DNA of 16,383 nt, from contig LT642390.1 of the NCBI GenBank assembly GCA_900128585.1, positions 1 to 16,383 of the forward strand, given 5' to 3'. The stretch is from Stramenopiles sp. TOSAG23-3. Taxonomy: Eukaryota; Sar. Shown here piece by piece: positions 1-7,367 of the stretch; within the stretch, counting starts at the first letter, position 1; each line of letters opens with the position of its first letter. The translations under genes and the position numbers were made by a program. The notes below the pieces were generated by a model. That model saw only the letters and a program-made list of their open reading frames with translations, ran no database searches and was not told the DNA's origin.

Positions 1-142
1 TCTATATAATAAAAAAATTATATTCTGTGTTTGTTTTCTGAAAAGGGGAATAATTATTATGTGAAAAAGATTGTATGTATATACTTTGTGCCAGGAAATC
101 ATGAATCAACAAAGGACATAGATAGCAAAACACCCTTTAAAT

Positions 143-167
143 AGAGAGATAGAGAGAGAGAGAGAGG
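143..167. repeat. (GA)n microsatellite in 5' leader
   Basis: A nearly pure GA dinucleotide run lies just upstream of the first gene's ATG, within its probable 5' leader or core promoter. A TTTAAATAG stretch directly before it (about 137-145) could serve as a TATA-like element, but that is weak. The rest of 1-192 is AT-rich with no gene visible. Confidence 0.7.
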
Positions 168-192
168 GAAAAAGGAAAGGGTGTCGTTTGGG

Positions 193-1440
193 ATGGACGG
201 TATACTAGTTGGAGACGCAACCCAGTCCCAGCTTCTCGTCACCACGGTGGTCGTGACGTGCTTTTATTTTGGGGGCGGTTGCGTCAGCTTTTGGCAATGG
301 AAACGTAGGGAAGAGCTGCACCAGAGGAATTCGGTCATGCTTCATAACTTTTTTCAAAAGACGTTGAACTTGTCAAAGTTCCCTCTGCTCACGGGCATTG
401 CCATGGAAGTCCGAGTCATGTTTTTCATTGTACAGTACATTTACGTGTCTTCGTACGTAGACTGGTTTGGGTTGATATCCATAAACATTTTGGAGGGGTT
501 TGGTTATTTGTTGTTCGTGTCGTCGTACACCATTCTGATTTCATTTTTTGGTGCGTTGCCCATACTTAACGCAGAACTGCGGGGTTCAAAGTTGCAGGAG
601 GGAAAGGGCAGTGCAATGGTGCGAAGGTCGCAACAGAGAGGTTCTGTTGTCGCCGACGACAAGAAAAATGTTTCCAATACCCGAGCAAACGGCCAGGGAG
701 ACCGTCAACCTGCCGTCACTTTTACCTGCTTGGCGCTCACAGCAAACTTCTGGCTTTACCTGGCAGAGCTATTTTTCATTTGCATTCTGATTTTTTCGTA
801 TGAACAAAACCTGGGGACCGTCGAAACGGTCAGAAAGATATCGTTTTCGGTGTTCTACTTGTTTTACATTATAGATTTGCAACGGCGAGGGTATGACATC
901 AAGAGGTCGTTGCAAACCATGCACCTTCCGTCCGAAAGTCTAGAGTTCCGCATCACGGCAACCGTTTTTGCCTGTTCTGCTACTTTACTGCTTCAGATCA
1001 TCAGCATGCTGTTGCGAGCTTTGCTAGAAGGGGCACAAACGGTCCCGTCCGTCAGTATGATGTATACCAATGCGACTATTTTTAACGTCAGCCAAATAAG
1101 CACCGGGGAGATGTACGAGACCAAGAAATCGTTCGGCACGCTGTCGTCTGACACTGACATTAGCATTCTTGGCAATCGCACACAGATATACGAAACACAA
1201 ACGTGGACCTACACAAACATGCTGCGGCAATTTGGTTTGTCCCCGTTGCTATTTTTCTTCATCGCGGAGTGGATACCTGCAATGTATTTGCTGTATGTCA
1301 TGGCCCCGACAACGAACGGGGCGAGGAAACAGAGGAAAGGGTCCATAACTCTCGAAGAAATGTCGAAAGTTTTGTCTGATGAAAGCATCGTACAAACAAC
1401 GGATGACCCGGAGGCACAGACTGCGGTTGTGCATATATAA
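193..1440 (+). CDS. Seven-helix membrane protein, THH1/TOM1/TOM3-like
   Basis: This is a 415-residue multi-pass membrane protein. The reading frame is open from a GTG at 181, but the first ATG is at 193, which I take as the start. Hydrophobic segments lie near residues 14-34, 74-90, 93-122, 178-201, 214-228, 252-278 and 347-371. The loops after helices 1 and 3 and the C-terminal tail are basic. The 281-346 loop holds N-x-S/T sequons near 297, 302 and 332. Together these fit an N-out, C-in seven-helix topology. Local resemblance to plant TOM1/THH1 proteins: an HNFF stretch before helix 2, DWFGL leading into a YTILISFF helix, VETVRKISF before helix 5, and AEWIPA...LLYVM in helix 7. In plants that family sits in tonoplast or endomembranes and is known as a tobamovirus host factor with uncertain native function. 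The inserted cytosolic loop (127-176) is long and Ser/Arg-rich. It could instead be another GPCR-like seven-helix family. It converges on the next gene 174 bases away. Confidence 0.75.
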   Translation: MDGILVGDATQSQLLVTTVVVTCFYFGGGCVSFWQWKRREELHQRNSVMLHNFFQKTLNLSKFPLLTGIAMEVRVMFFIVQYIYVSSYVDWFGLISINILEGFGYLLFVSSYTILISFFGALPILNAELRGSKLQEGKGSAMVRRSQQRGSVVADDKKNVSNTRANGQGDRQPAVTFTCLALTANFWLYLAELFFICILIFSYEQNLGTVETVRKISFSVFYLFYIIDLQRRGYDIKRSLQTMHLPSESLEFRITATVFACSATLLLQIISMLLRALLEGAQTVPSVSMMYTNATIFNVSQISTGEMYETKKSFGTLSSDTDISILGNRTQIYETQTWTYTNMLRQFGLSPLLFFFIAEWIPAMYLLYVMAPTTNGARKQRKGSITLEEMSKVLSDESIVQTTDDPEAQTAVVHI

Positions 1441-1614
1441 CCACGCGTGTGCGAAACATCGAACGAAATAGCCAGAGGGGTGCGTGTTATCTTATGTATT
1501 TACACACTGTGTGTTAATATTTGCTTTAATTTTAGTTTTTAATTTGAAAAAGAATATTGCGCTCGTGCATTTAGTGGTGACCTCTTCGAGGCACTATCTT
1601 CCGACCAACTCCGT
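1441..1614. other. Convergent 3' spacer
   Basis: A short AT-rich spacer separates the stop codons of the TOM1-like and Frag1-like genes. It must contain both 3' untranslated ends. No gene, repeat or RNA structure stands out. Confidence 0.6.
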
Positions 1615-2649
1615 TCAAAAACTTTGCAGCGAACTTGCGCACCATAGGTCAACGGCATAGCTCAGAAAGTAGAACGAAAACTGCAAAATGATGCACCACT
1701 GCATCAGCCCCATCGCATTCATCATCCCTGGCTGAGAGGGCTTCACGTCCGGGTTGACGTCCTCTTTCTTCTGGGGCGAAGAGGAAGAAAATATCTGGCT
1801 GGCCAGCATGGGTGCAAACATTATAAAGGAGGAGTACTTTAGCAACGCCGTGCGAAACGCGCTTATTTTAGCGACTAACGGGATTTGAAGCAAAGCGCTG
1901 TGCGCGGATGCTTCCGTGTATAATTGCTGGCTCAGCTGAGAATGGTTCATGGATCCCATCATGAACATGACGGCACTTCCCCAATGAACAAAACTTTTCG
2001 GCGACAGTTTCATTTCCAGCGTAAATAGACCTTGCAAACCCGCCCCTATGGCGGCAAGATACCCATACCATATGCAATTATTTGCCATATTTTTCCGACG
2101 GATATCGTCATCAAACATCAAGTGTTGGTTTACTAACACTTCCCGGACAATGAACACGTGAGTGGCAAGAGTAATACCTACACCAACGAAACCAAATTGG
2201 TAGACGAGTTTTTGTGGCTTGGCGACGCCCAACGCCGAAATGGCAGGGAAGAGGACCCCTGGTTCTCGCAGAGGGTACCATAAAACATACGCTGTTGAAA
2301 CTGTGAGGAAAAGGCACGATATGCATGCCACAGGAGCGGCTATCCACATGCCCTTTACCCCCGTCAGGCTCGAGAATCCTATCAAAACCAGTGCAAGAGG
2401 CAAGACGCACCAACGGTGTACCCACGGCGGAACGGCACGATCTTTTGCCGCAGCAGTTTGTGCCTGTATCCGCTTCAATAGAGAGGTCGCCTTATTTGAA
2501 TGATGAGCTTTTATGGACGCCGCCAAAGCTGCCTCTGCGCCATCGAAGTCTGACTGCCTTAACATCGTCAAGGCCCGTGCATAATAACCTGCAGCCAGTA
2601 CTTTATCCTCTTTCAACTTGGGAGAGATCTCCTCCTCCGGTGTCGTCAT
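1615..2649 (-). CDS. Frag1/DRAM/Sfk1-like multi-pass membrane protein with TPR-like N-terminus
   Basis: This 344-residue protein starts at a true ATG (2649) and ends with TGA. Residues 15-65 form a TPR-like helical hairpin (AGYYARALTMLRQSDFDGAEAAL, shown only by its A-Y-A-L and F-A-A pattern), followed by hydrophobic segments near 80-97, 103-123, 148-169, 191-210, 219-237, 262-286 and 313-335. The key signature is LFPAISALG at 133-141, then a helix beginning QFGFVGVGI, and a last helix MQWCIILQFSFYFLSYAVDL. This matches the P-x-I-S-x-x-G motif and closing W...YAVDL-type helix of Frag1/DRAM/Sfk1 proteins, which act in PI4P regulation, GPI-anchor remodelling or autophagy in lysosomal and plasma membranes. 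Family assignment rests on motif recall. The N-terminal hairpin is not a usual part of that family. A Lys/Asp/Pro-rich loop (287-308) precedes the last helix. The gene is read away from the ankyrin gene's 3' end, so it has its own promoter. Confidence 0.75.
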   Translation of the reverse strand: MTTPEEEISPKLKEDKVLAAGYYARALTMLRQSDFDGAEAALAASIKAHHSNKATSLLKRIQAQTAAAKDRAVPPWVHRWCVLPLALVLIGFSSLTGVKGMWIAAPVACISCLFLTVSTAYVLWYPLREPGVLFPAISALGVAKPQKLVYQFGFVGVGITLATHVFIVREVLVNQHLMFDDDIRRKNMANNCIWYGYLAAIGAGLQGLFTLEMKLSPKSFVHWGSAVMFMMGSMNHSQLSQQLYTEASAHSALLQIPLVAKISAFRTALLKYSSFIMFAPMLASQIFSSSSPQKKEDVNPDVKPSQPGMMNAMGLMQWCIILQFSFYFLSYAVDLWCASSLQSF

Positions 2650-2717
2650 GTCTCTTCGGCAACCAACAAACGTTTTTCAAACGCTTTATATGCTTATTCA
2701 AAATTCTTGTCTATATA

Positions 2718-2725
2718 CCTTTATA
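2718..2725 (-). promoter_or_regulatory. Possible TATA box for the Frag1-like gene
   Basis: On the minus strand this reads TATAAAGG, about 70 bases upstream of the ATG at 2649. Its sequence and spacing suit a eukaryotic core promoter. The region is AT-rich, so a chance match is possible. Confidence 0.35.
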
Positions 2726-2866
2726 AAATGCGCAATGCATTTCTAATTATGATTTCTGGAAGAAAAGGTCGACCATCACATGTGGTTGATTCCATGGTTG
2801 GTTCAAACACTTCTTTCTAAATTCAAATTCTTCTAATCGAATGTGCACTGATTTTGTAGTAGTACC

Positions 2867-2894
2867 AGGTACATGTAAATATTATATTGTACCT
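2867..2894. repeat. GTAC-cored inverted repeat
   Basis: AGGTACA at 2867-2873 is matched by its reverse complement TGTACCT at 2888-2894, with a 14-base AT-rich spacer. The left arm overlaps GTACCAGG (2862-2869), an 8-base word that recurs at 7056-7063 in another spacer. It may be a protein-binding dyad, a small foldback or chance. Confidence 0.45.
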
Positions 2895-3048
2895 ACCATG
2901 TAGTCGTCCTGTCCTATTAAGCTAATTTTTTCTTCTTTTTCTTCTCTATAAATACAGCAGTATAAAAGAGGAAGAGAGATAATATATAGACTGACTATTG
3001 ATGTGTACTTTTACAAAAACTATTAGAAAGGCGGCGAGCGATATTGTT

Positions 3049-5214
3049 TTATTTTTTGGATTTTTTCCCTTCATCAAAATCCTCCTCCTGATGTTCTTCA
3101 TCATGATTGTCATGTCTTTTAACACTTTTGGCGGCGCGGAGAACCCCCGATACAACTTTACGCATGATGGTAGTGCTTAATACAGCTTTCATTGCTCCTT
3201 TCAAACGTTGTTTCTGCTCCGTTCGCCACTCCCTGTAATTGACCGAAACGGGTCGGGACAAACGGGGACAAGCCTCCACCGCAATGACGTCTTGGCGAGC
3301 GCTCGTGACTCTCAAAAGCTTCTTCATGTGTGGCACTTTTTCGTTCATGGTTAGGCCGTATTCGTCAAAATGTCCATAAAATTCGAACGGTTCGCTCCCA
3401 TCCAACTCCGTCATGCCTAGCATTGGCATCGACTTATAATTCAAATGGAATGATGTATGAAGTCCATGCTTGGGAAATTTTTCCTCCATTCTCTTCCGAA
3501 GGTACAAGTGAAGCATGAACTGGTTTTTGCAAGAGATCGTCGTGTTGACAAAATACTGGCGGTAACGCTGGCCGCGTTTGTACATGTACGAGTCAATAAC
3601 ACCTTCTGGCAGTGCATCTCTCAAATACTTTTGGAGAACTTGGAGGGGTGATTGCATCGGGGCATTGGGAGTTTTTGGGGTATGGAGCGGGAAGTCGTTT
3701 GTCCAATCTACCATGAGCACTGTCCTTTCCGGGCCCAGCAACTCTTGAAGGCGCATTCGCGGGCGACCGAACTCGATGCACTTGCAATACGCAACGTGAA
3801 GTTTCGGCAGATTCTCATCCTCCACCCGGTAATATATTCGCTCCTCCTCTCCAGTTGAATCATTATGTAGAATATTGAAGTGGGATGCCTTCCCTGCATC
3901 AATGTCCGTTTGCGGTAGCGGCGCTCCAAGAATTTCCATCAAATGCTCTGTCTGGCCGTCGTGTTCCTCGCTGAGAGGCCTGCCCAGTCGCTTCCACATG
4001 TTCTGTACATGCTCGTGGGCGGTTTCGCACCAGTAGTCTCGCTTCGACATATTTACATTTATTGATTCGAACAGCTCAACTATCTCGCTGTGGTTTTGGC
4101 TTGCTGCGATCATGATTGGCGTGCGGCCGTTTTTGTCCACAGCGTCCTTTTCAGCCCCGTACTGGAGCAACAATTTGACCGCCTCAATCGCGCCTGAAAA
4201 AGAGGCAAAATGGAGGGAGGTACTGCCATCTGGCATTTCTTCCGCGCGCCCATGAGTTATGCCCAGATTCGCGTTCGCCCCCTTTTCCAACAGCAGCGAG
4301 ACCATTTTTGTCCTGTCTAAGCCACGCGTCTCGTCGCTCACCATAATGGAACAGCAATAGTGCAGCGGTGTCCAGTCGTCGATATTGTCCGCATTAAGCT
4401 CAGCTCCCGCTTCGATTAGCATCCTAGCAATTTCGTAATGGCCACCGAGAGCTGCGATGTGCAGTGGGGTCTCACGAGACGTGCCCGTGCGAGTCATCAC
4501 ATTGACGCGCCCTTCCGCCAATATTTTGGCGACCGTGTCCGGCTCGCCAAATTTAATCGCTGCTACCAGACCTTGTTCTACATCTGTCAGCTTCTCTCGT
4601 GCTTTTTCACGCTGTGCTATCGTTTGGGAAAATATAGCTTCTTGTTTGCGATACTGCTCTGGCCGTTGAAATTCGCGGGGCTCTTGGTGTTGTCTATCTA
4701 AGTCTACTTGCTCGGTCGCGCTCTCGTTCATTGCGATCAAGAGTTGGTCGTACACTCTCTTAAGTTCTGTTATTTCGGCAAAAATGTTATCCCTGAACGG
4801 AAGCGGTCGCCCGTTTCGAATCATCATGGATTTGTCGTGCTCCTTTTTCGAAACAAGTTTGCCGGACTCTACTACGTCCAACTTTGCAAGTGTTTTTGTC
4901 GCATCTGATTTTTCGATTAACTGTTGCAGCCGCTCTTGGTCTTCTTGCCAACGCCGTTTCTCGGCGGCCACGCACATGTGGTATTCCGTCGCACATCCCT
5001 GAAGGTCTCTCAAAGCCTTTCTAGTATCAAATAGCATGCTTTCAACAACCCCCTGCCGCTGCTTCCACAAGTACTCATTTCCCTTGGTGCTCGCTGCATA
5101 TTCTTTCCTTGCAGTGTAAAACCGTGCACGCAGTCTGTCCAAACGCCGTTTCAGCTGTTCGTACAGGTCCCAAGGGTCCTCCTCCACCTGTTGTTGGCCC
5201 TTCGAGCTGCTCAT
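3049..5214 (-). CDS. Coiled-coil and ankyrin-repeat protein, unrecognised C-terminal domain
   Basis: This is a soluble 721-residue protein. The frame is open up to an ATG at 5319, with another at 5280. I prefer the ATG at 5214 (MSSSKGQQQ) because the 35 extra residues come from AT-rich leader-like DNA and 5214 has an A at -3. Residues 10-110 and 145-212 are charged and probably helical or coiled coil. Ankyrin repeats follow at about 212-389. Clear ones are ETPLHIAALGGHYEIARMLI (from 248), WTPLHYCC with an insertion after it (from 281), STSLHFASFSGAIEAVKLLL (from 331) and RTPIMIAASQNHSEIVELF (from 364). Residues 390-700 form a mixed domain I do not recognise, with an LMVDWTNDFPLHTP stretch near 500 and a Tyr/Arg-rich patch near 540-555. 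The tail (700-721) is His/Asp/Glu then Lys-rich and low complexity. A scaffold or adaptor role is inferred from the ankyrin repeats only. Confidence 0.85.
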   Translation of the reverse strand: MSSSKGQQQVEEDPWDLYEQLKRRLDRLRARFYTARKEYAASTKGNEYLWKQRQGVVESMLFDTRKALRDLQGCATEYHMCVAAEKRRWQEDQERLQQLIEKSDATKTLAKLDVVESGKLVSKKEHDKSMMIRNGRPLPFRDNIFAEITELKRVYDQLLIAMNESATEQVDLDRQHQEPREFQRPEQYRKQEAIFSQTIAQREKAREKLTDVEQGLVAAIKFGEPDTVAKILAEGRVNVMTRTGTSRETPLHIAALGGHYEIARMLIEAGAELNADNIDDWTPLHYCCSIMVSDETRGLDRTKMVSLLLEKGANANLGITHGRAEEMPDGSTSLHFASFSGAIEAVKLLLQYGAEKDAVDKNGRTPIMIAASQNHSEIVELFESINVNMSKRDYWCETAHEHVQNMWKRLGRPLSEEHDGQTEHLMEILGAPLPQTDIDAGKASHFNILHNDSTGEEERIYYRVEDENLPKLHVAYCKCIEFGRPRMRLQELLGPERTVLMVDWTNDFPLHTPKTPNAPMQSPLQVLQKYLRDALPEGVIDSYMYKRGQRYRQYFVNTTISCKNQFMLHLYLRKRMEEKFPKHGLHTSFHLNYKSMPMLGMTELDGSEPFEFYGHFDEYGLTMNEKVPHMKKLLRVTSARQDVIAVEACPRLSRPVSVNYREWRTEQKQRLKGAMKAVLSTTIMRKVVSGVLRAAKSVKRHDNHDEEHQEEDFDEGKKSKK

Positions 5215-5472
5215 GTTAGAAACCCTGCTAATATTAAAAAAATGGTTCCAGTGTATTGAAACATGAAACACGATTTGCATCAAATTCTTTTTTTTGCATT
5301 GCAAATACAGAGTAAACATGACAAGACAAGTTGAAGGTCACTGCAAGAAACATTATAATAATATTATTATTATACAAAACTACAAGCACAAGGAGGAACA
5401 ACAACAGCAACAAATAAAAAAATAATTGAAAAAATAAAAAAAAATATAATAATAACGGAATAATGAGAAGAA

Positions 5473-5529
5473 GAGTTCAGAGTAATAATCAACGTCAGTC
5501 AGAGTTCAGAGTTCAAAAGTAATCAACGT
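5473..5529. repeat. Imperfect tandem direct repeat
   Basis: The word GAGTTCAGAGT followed by a short variable piece and AATCAACGT occurs twice: about 5473-5495 and 5503-5529. It looks like a small local duplication with indels. No function is apparent. Confidence 0.55.
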
Positions 5530-5712
5530 TTTTAAAGACATGTCATTCTCATAGGTATTTATTTTTATTGCTATGTACTTTTATATACTAATATACAAAA
5601 ATACTTAAAATAAATTATACAATACAATATTCAATACTTGTACCGGAACAACCCACTAGTTAAATTTTTTAATTATTATTTCAGCACAACAACAACAAAG
5701 AAACAACAAAAG

Positions 5713-5832
5713 AACAAAAGAAGAAGGAGAAAGGAGGAGAGAGGATGAGGGAGGAGGGAGAGGAAGATAAAAGTTATAGAAGAAGAAGAAGAAGAAAGAA
5801 GAAGAAGAAGAAGAAAGAAGAAGATGAAGAAA
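5713..5832. repeat. Purine-rich tract with (GAA)n
   Basis: About 120 bases on the plus strand are almost entirely A and G. The left part is irregular (GGAGG, GAGAGG) and the right part (5779-5832) is mainly GAA repeats. Such strand-biased tracts can adopt triplex structures and often exclude nucleosomes; here that is inference. Confidence 0.75.
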
Positions 5833-5834
5833 TG

Positions 5835-5868
5835 ATTATTATTATTATTTATTATTATTATTATTATT
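5835..5868. repeat. (ATT)n microsatellite
   Basis: ATT triplets with one interruption directly follow the purine tract, so the strand switches abruptly from purine-rich to pyrimidine/A-rich. It grades into a T-rich run up to about 5880. Confidence 0.75.
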
Positions 5869-6085
5869 TTTATTTTTTTAAAATTAATAATAAAGAAAGA
5901 TACGGTTTGTTATCCCATTAATTATATCGACAAAAGAATTAAAACGATCATTCTATCTATAATTCATACGAACAGTTTAAAAAGTCACCTTGAACACAGG
6001 GGTAGGCAATTTCAAATTAACAGAAAAATTTGCTTCTATTTGTATCCTTATTTTACGTGTAGTTATTGTTCAGGACCTCATACTC

Positions 6086-6844
6086 ATGTCTACTGTCGAT
6101 TTTTCTGGCCAGGTGGCAATTGTAACCGGTGGGGCCTCGGGGATTGGCTTCGCGTGTGCAAAACACCTTGGGGTTCGAGGTGCTGCCATTGCACTTTTTG
6201 ATGTCAACCAAGAGAAATTACGATCGTCCCAGCAGCAACTTGCGCGTGATGGGATCACAGCGATAGACGTAAAGGTCGATGTCACGAGCTCCTCTAGTGT
6301 TTCTGCAGCTATGAAGACCGTCGAGTCAAGGTTTGGTAGAATCGATATTCTGGTACAAGCTGCTGGCATTACTGGTATAACTGGTATAAATACGGAAGAG
6401 GTGGACGAACGAAACTTTGACTTGGTTTACAATATTAATGTGAAAGGCATATTTTTGTGCTGCAAATATGCTTTGCCTGTCATGAAAAGGCAAAATTATG
6501 GGCGCATTGTTAACATTGCCTCCGTCGCTGGGAAAGAAGGCAACGCAGGAATGCTTGCCTACTCGACGTCGAAAGCCGCAGTCATCGGTCTCACCAAAGT
6601 TATGGGAAAGGAGTATGCAGAGACAGGAATTACTGTAAACGCACTGGCGCCAGCTGTAGTGAGGACCCCAATGGTTGCCGCAATGCCCGACGAGCAAGTT
6701 AAGTATATGACGGATAAAATTCCGATGAAACGTTGCGGAGAATTGCACGAAATTGCCTCAATGGTGGCATTCATTGCCTCGAAACAAGCTGGGTTCACCA
6801 CTGCTTTCACATTCGACGCTACCGGGGGACGCGCCACTTACTGA
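6086..6844 (+). CDS. Short-chain dehydrogenase/reductase (classical SDR), bacterial-like
   Basis: This is a complete 252-residue classical SDR, a typical family length. The first ATG is 6086; the frame is open upstream to a TTG at 5990, but there is no in-frame ATG there. The cofactor motif T14-G-G-A-S-G-I-G21 starts the Rossmann fold. Asp39 ends strand 2, which favours NAD(H) over NADP(H). D65-V66 and the NNAG-type motif (here Q-A-A-G, 91-94) are in place. The catalytic set is complete: Asn118, Ser146, Tyr159 and Lys163 (YSTSK). It should catalyse reversible NAD-dependent oxidation of a hydroxyl or carbonyl substrate that I cannot name. The C-terminal half (GKEGNAGMLAYSTSK, ITVNALAPAVVRTPM, DKIPMKRCGEL and the end FDATGGRATY) strongly recalls bacterial SDRs ending FDLSGGRATY, not typical eukaryotic members. 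No targeting peptide is evident from this start, so it is probably cytosolic. Confidence 0.92.
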   Translation: MSTVDFSGQVAIVTGGASGIGFACAKHLGVRGAAIALFDVNQEKLRSSQQQLARDGITAIDVKVDVTSSSSVSAAMKTVESRFGRIDILVQAAGITGITGINTEEVDERNFDLVYNINVKGIFLCCKYALPVMKRQNYGRIVNIASVAGKEGNAGMLAYSTSKAAVIGLTKVMGKEYAETGITVNALAPAVVRTPMVAAMPDEQVKYMTDKIPMKRCGELHEIASMVAFIASKQAGFTTAFTFDATGGRATY

Positions 6845-7367
6845 TGAGATGTGGATGGAGGGGATTATTATATTTAAAAAAGGGGGTCTGCGCGAAATAA
6901 AATTTCAGGATATGCTGTCTACAAGGAATAATATTTTGTTTACCCCCTAAAATTGTTTATCTTCTCGTAATAATAATATAATTATATTTAATTTAAATAA
7001 CGAAGAGAAGGTGGAAGAACGGTCTTCCCAATACAATATATTATTAATAATGAACGTACCAGGAGGTATTTATATAATTCCGGTTCGTACCGCCGGTGGT
7101 ACGAGATACGAGACCCGAAATAATATAAAAGTACCAATAGTCTAGTATTTTAGGGGTAGTACGTTGGTACGTTGGACTCTTCTTCTAGATATGATAATAT
7201 AGAAGATAGTAGAGTCTCTGCTACTATTTTTTTCGCTTCTTGTTGTTTTCACCATCAATCATCGAGGCAGTTAACTCTATACTTCGTATGTCCTGATTGA
7301 TGATATTTACGAACGATCGTTGATAAACTCATACGTAGATTTTCATTGCTTTTGAAATGTTTTCTAA
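6845..7367. other. AT-rich spacer upstream of the giant gene
   Basis: This contains the 3' end of the dehydrogenase gene and the promoter of the giant gene. A perfect 6-base stem with a 4-base loop lies at 7013-7028 (GGAAGA/TCTTCC). A GTAC-rich inverted-repeat structure spans 7053-7173. A 31-codon open frame starts at 7050, ends at 7145 and lacks features. Other small frames are not convincing. Confidence 0.6.
7053..7173. repeat. GTAC-rich foldback (MITE-like or regulatory dyad)
   Basis: A perfect 9-base inverted pair, AACGTACCA at 7053-7061 and TGGTACGTT at 7165-7173, bounds 121 bases. Inside is a near-perfect 18-base palindrome (7086-7103, CGTACCGCCGGTGGTACG, one wobble pair). The flanks of that palindrome also partly mirror each other out to GTAC at 7056 and 7131. 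GTAC occurs six times (7056, 7087, 7099, 7131, 7159, 7167). No target-site duplication is visible, so a mobile element is not established. Confidence 0.5.

Larger units (their letters stand above)
2650..3048. other. AT-rich spacer between two minus-strand genes
   Basis: About 400 bases hold the promoter side of the Frag1-like gene and the 3' end of the ankyrin gene. Small open frames occur but have no recognisable product. A GTAC-cored inverted repeat lies at 2867-2894. No RNA gene is visible. Confidence 0.6.
5215..6085. other. AT-rich, microsatellite-filled divergent spacer
   Basis: This stretch lies between the 5' ends of the ankyrin gene (-) and the dehydrogenase gene (+), so it should contain both promoters. 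From left to right it holds an ATT/AAT-rich stretch near 5350-5375, an A-rich stretch with CAA runs (5397-5460), an imperfect direct repeat (5473-5529), a purine-rich tract (5713-5832) and an ATT run (5835-5868). The dehydrogenase frame stays open upstream to 5990 but without an ATG. No further gene is supported. Confidence 0.65.

Noticed and set aside
2325-2726. 133-codon plus-strand frame over the Frag1-like gene start
   Set aside because: It is antisense to a better supported gene, has low-quality sequence and shows no domain.
5215-5319. 35-residue N-terminal extension of the ankyrin protein from the ATG at 5319
   Set aside because: Its composition resembles the AT-rich leader, and the ATG at 5214 has better context. 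It is not excluded if 5' transcript data show otherwise.
5713-5868. CRISPR or other spaced-repeat array
   Set aside because: The repeats are simple triplet microsatellites without unique spacers.
5990-6085. 32-residue upstream extension of the dehydrogenase
   Set aside because: It would start at TTG, has no in-frame ATG, and a full-length SDR begins at 6086.
6326-6748. 140-codon minus-strand frame inside the dehydrogenase
   Set aside because: It is entirely antisense to a complete, catalytically intact SDR and encodes nothing recognisable.
6878-6950. Terminator hairpin after the dehydrogenase (GGGGGT and ACCCCC)
   Set aside because: The arms are six bases with a loop of over 50 bases, and intrinsic terminators are not expected in a eukaryotic nuclear gene.
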